Shown: positions 6,349-7,626 of the stretch, piece by piece | Layout of the letters: each line of letters opens with the position of its first letter | Position numbering within the stretch: position 1 is the stretch's first letter | Assembly: GCA_022865865.1 (NCBI GenBank) | Contig: JALHTN010000627.1 | Coordinates: 1-7,626 of the forward strand | DNA length: 7,626 nt | Reading direction: 5' to 3' | From: Anaerolineales bacterium | GTDB taxonomy: Bacteria; Chloroflexota; Anaerolineae; Anaerolineales; UBA4823 | The notes under the pieces: generated by a model | The model's input: the letters and a program-made list of their open reading frames with translations, nothing else | What the model was told of the DNA's origin: nothing | Databases searched by the model: none | Program-made: the position numbers and the translations under genes

Positions 6349-7553
6349 ACCAAATTTGGCAGGTGATGACCTTTGAGTATGCCCGGCACGTGTTTCGCAA
6401 ACGATTCTTGTTTGCACTGCTCAGCCTGCCGTTATTCATTTTGGTCATGGCTTTCGTCATCTTCTTATTAGTCCGTTCGGAGTTTAATCTAAAACCGATC
6501 GGTTATGTAGATCATTCTGGTTTACTGACGGGACCGGATACCACAGCAGACAATACGAGCTGGGTGAATTTGCTTCACTTTGAAAGCGAAGAAATGGCGC
6601 ATGATGCTTTGCAATCCGAACAGATTCAAACCTATTATGTGCTCAGTTCCGATTATCTGGACACCAGGCAAGCCAAATTAGTTGCTTTAGAAGAGCCAAG
6701 CGGAGTGGCAACCAGTCAATTCGCACAATTTGTCCGTGCAAACCTACTGGCACAATTTCCAGCGGAGGTCGTTCAGCGCGTAACGCAAGGCAACCAGCTG
6801 GTTGTGCAGTCGATTGATGGATCGCGCCAGTTTGTCCAAGGAGATTGGTTGGGATTCGTACTGCCATTCATGGTCGGATTCATCTTTCTCGTGGCTGTTT
6901 TCGCAACCTCAGGTTATTTACTGCAGGCTGTGGTTGAAGAGAAAGAAAACCGTACCATGGAGCTGCTGGTAACCACTATCACGCCAAATAAGCTGATGGC
7001 GGGAAAAATCGTGGGCATTATTGCGGTTGGATGGACGCAATTGATCGTCTGGTTTGGAATGGTTCTGTTGTTAGCTCTGGTTGGCAGCCTGTTTATCGAT
7101 CTGCCGGAGTGGATTTCATTTCCTATGAGTTACCTTGCTTTTGCACTGGTCTTATTTGTGCCAGCCTTCATCATGCTCGCTGCACTTATGGTAGCAGTCG
7201 GTGCAACTTTAACCGATGCTCAGGAAGCTCAACAGGTGACCAGCCTTTTTACACTGCCGCTGTTTATCCCATTCTGGTTTGCGTTAACTTTGATCAATCA
7301 TCCCAATGGCCCGGTGGCTGTGGGATTAAGCTTCTTTCCATTCACCGCACCCATCACCCTGGCCATACGGGCAGGATTTGCACCGATACCCCCCTGGCAA
7401 ATAGTACTCAGTCTGTCATTGCTGGTCATTTGCGCGGTTGCTGCGGTGTGGTTCGCTGGGAGAGCTTTCCGTTTGGGCATGCTTCGTTATGGCCAGCGGG
7501 TTGCCTGGCGAGAGTTCCTGGGCTTCAATGCAAAAGGTGAGTTAGAAAGATGA
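6345..7553 (+). CDS. ABC-2 type transporter permease, NatB-like
   Basis: Integral membrane subunit of the exporter served by the upstream ATPase. The 402 residues show the ABC2_membrane_3/NatB layout. A cytoplasmic N-terminus ending in basic residues (RKR at 18-20) leads to transmembrane helix 1 (about 21-43). A large loop of about 125 residues (44-168), presumably extracytoplasmic, follows. Then come roughly five or six hydrophobic segments near 169-193, 222-250, 262-287, 298-316, 323-341 and 351-373, and a basic tail. The conserved cytosolic coupling segment EEKENRTMELLVTTITP (198-214) lies after the second helix and is the best family marker. The ATG overlaps the ATPase stop (ATGA), with AGGAG 14 bases upstream, so translation is probably coupled. 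Candidate substrates of such pairs include Na+, drugs and peptides; none is indicated here. Confidence 0.9.
   Translation: MNQIWQVMTFEYARHVFRKRFLFALLSLPLFILVMAFVIFLLVRSEFNLKPIGYVDHSGLLTGPDTTADNTSWVNLLHFESEEMAHDALQSEQIQTYYVLSSDYLDTRQAKLVALEEPSGVATSQFAQFVRANLLAQFPAEVVQRVTQGNQLVVQSIDGSRQFVQGDWLGFVLPFMVGFIFLVAVFATSGYLLQAVVEEKENRTMELLVTTITPNKLMAGKIVGIIAVGWTQLIVWFGMVLLLALVGSLFIDLPEWISFPMSYLAFALVLFVPAFIMLAALMVAVGATLTDAQEAQQVTSLFTLPLFIPFWFALTLINHPNGPVAVGLSFFPFTAPITLAIRAGFAPIPPWQIVLSLSLLVICAVAAVWFAGRAFRLGMLRYGQRVAWREFLGFNAKGELER
7535..7541 (+). promoter_or_regulatory. Ribosome binding site of the last, partial gene
   Basis: AGGTGAG ends 8 bases before the ATG at 7550, inside the end of the preceding permease gene. 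It is a good Shine-Dalgarno at correct spacing and helps show that the overlapping start at 7550 is real. Confidence 0.6.
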
Positions 7554-7626
7554 GTACCTGGCTTGTGTTGCGGCAAGAAGTGATCAGTACTGTCACCAGA
7601 CGCTCATTCCTGCTGACTGCATTTGG
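7550..7626 (+). CDS. Start of a probable second ABC-2 permease (cut by window end)
   Basis: The frame opens at an ATG that overlaps the preceding stop by 4 bases (ATGA) and stays open for 25 codons to the end of the window. A good Shine-Dalgarno (AGGTGAG) precedes it. The visible residues include WLVLRQEV (4-11), RRSF (17-20) and LLTAF (21-25). This resembles the start of the preceding permease: a short cytoplasmic helix, then basic residues, then a hydrophobic segment. Paired permeases next to one ATPase are common in NatA/NatB-like operons. The identity is inferred from context and this short N-terminus. The gene is partial only because the window ends. Confidence 0.7.
   Translation, partial: MSTWLVLRQEVISTVTRRSFLLTAF

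Noticed and set aside
7031..7540. A 169-codon + strand frame inside the permease gene
   Set aside because: It is rich in Cys, Trp and His, has no domain, and overlaps a permease frame with clear membrane segments and family motifs. It is a shadow frame.

Overview
The window is an ordinary bacterial chromosomal segment with seven recognisable protein genes and the first codons of an eighth. I see no RNA gene, insertion sequence, CRISPR array, prophage or novel defence system. The order grpE-dnaK-dnaJ-prmA is shared by Gram-positive lineages and Chloroflexota. The DnaK carries the roughly 23-residue insertion in its ATPase domain that Bacillus-type DnaK lacks, which argues against Firmicutes. 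With the balanced base composition and the style of the PrmA and NatA/NatB-type proteins, my best guess is a Chloroflexota bacterium (Anaerolineae-like). That placement is inference.

Positions 1-3728 hold the chaperone block: grpE (nucleotide exchange factor), dnaK (Hsp70) and dnaJ (Hsp40 co-chaperone), all on the + strand with short gaps. Together they form the complete DnaK folding cycle: DnaJ delivers clients and stimulates ATP hydrolysis, and GrpE releases ADP. The promoter, and any HrcA/CIRCE control, must lie left of the window. A textbook intrinsic terminator (3737-3772) follows dnaJ, and its U-tract touches the ATG of prmA, the ribosomal protein L11 methyltransferase gene, which has no visible Shine-Dalgarno sequence.

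Positions 4748-5329 on the - strand encode a LOG-family nucleotide phosphoribohydrolase, convergent with prmA. It is divergent from an ABC-2 type export operon (5437 to beyond the right end). That operon encodes a NatA-like ATPase, a NatB-like permease, and the start of a further protein that is probably a second permease. Both junctions within the operon are 4-base ATGA overlaps, implying translational coupling and one membrane complex.

The most notable regulatory structure is the 5371-5399 spacer between the LOG gene and the ABC operon. Two perfect TATAAT hexamers lie on opposite strands exactly 17 bp apart, inside an imperfect inverted repeat. Each -10 therefore falls at the other promoter's -35 position. 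This and the terminator/start-codon junction at prmA are the two observations most worth checking.
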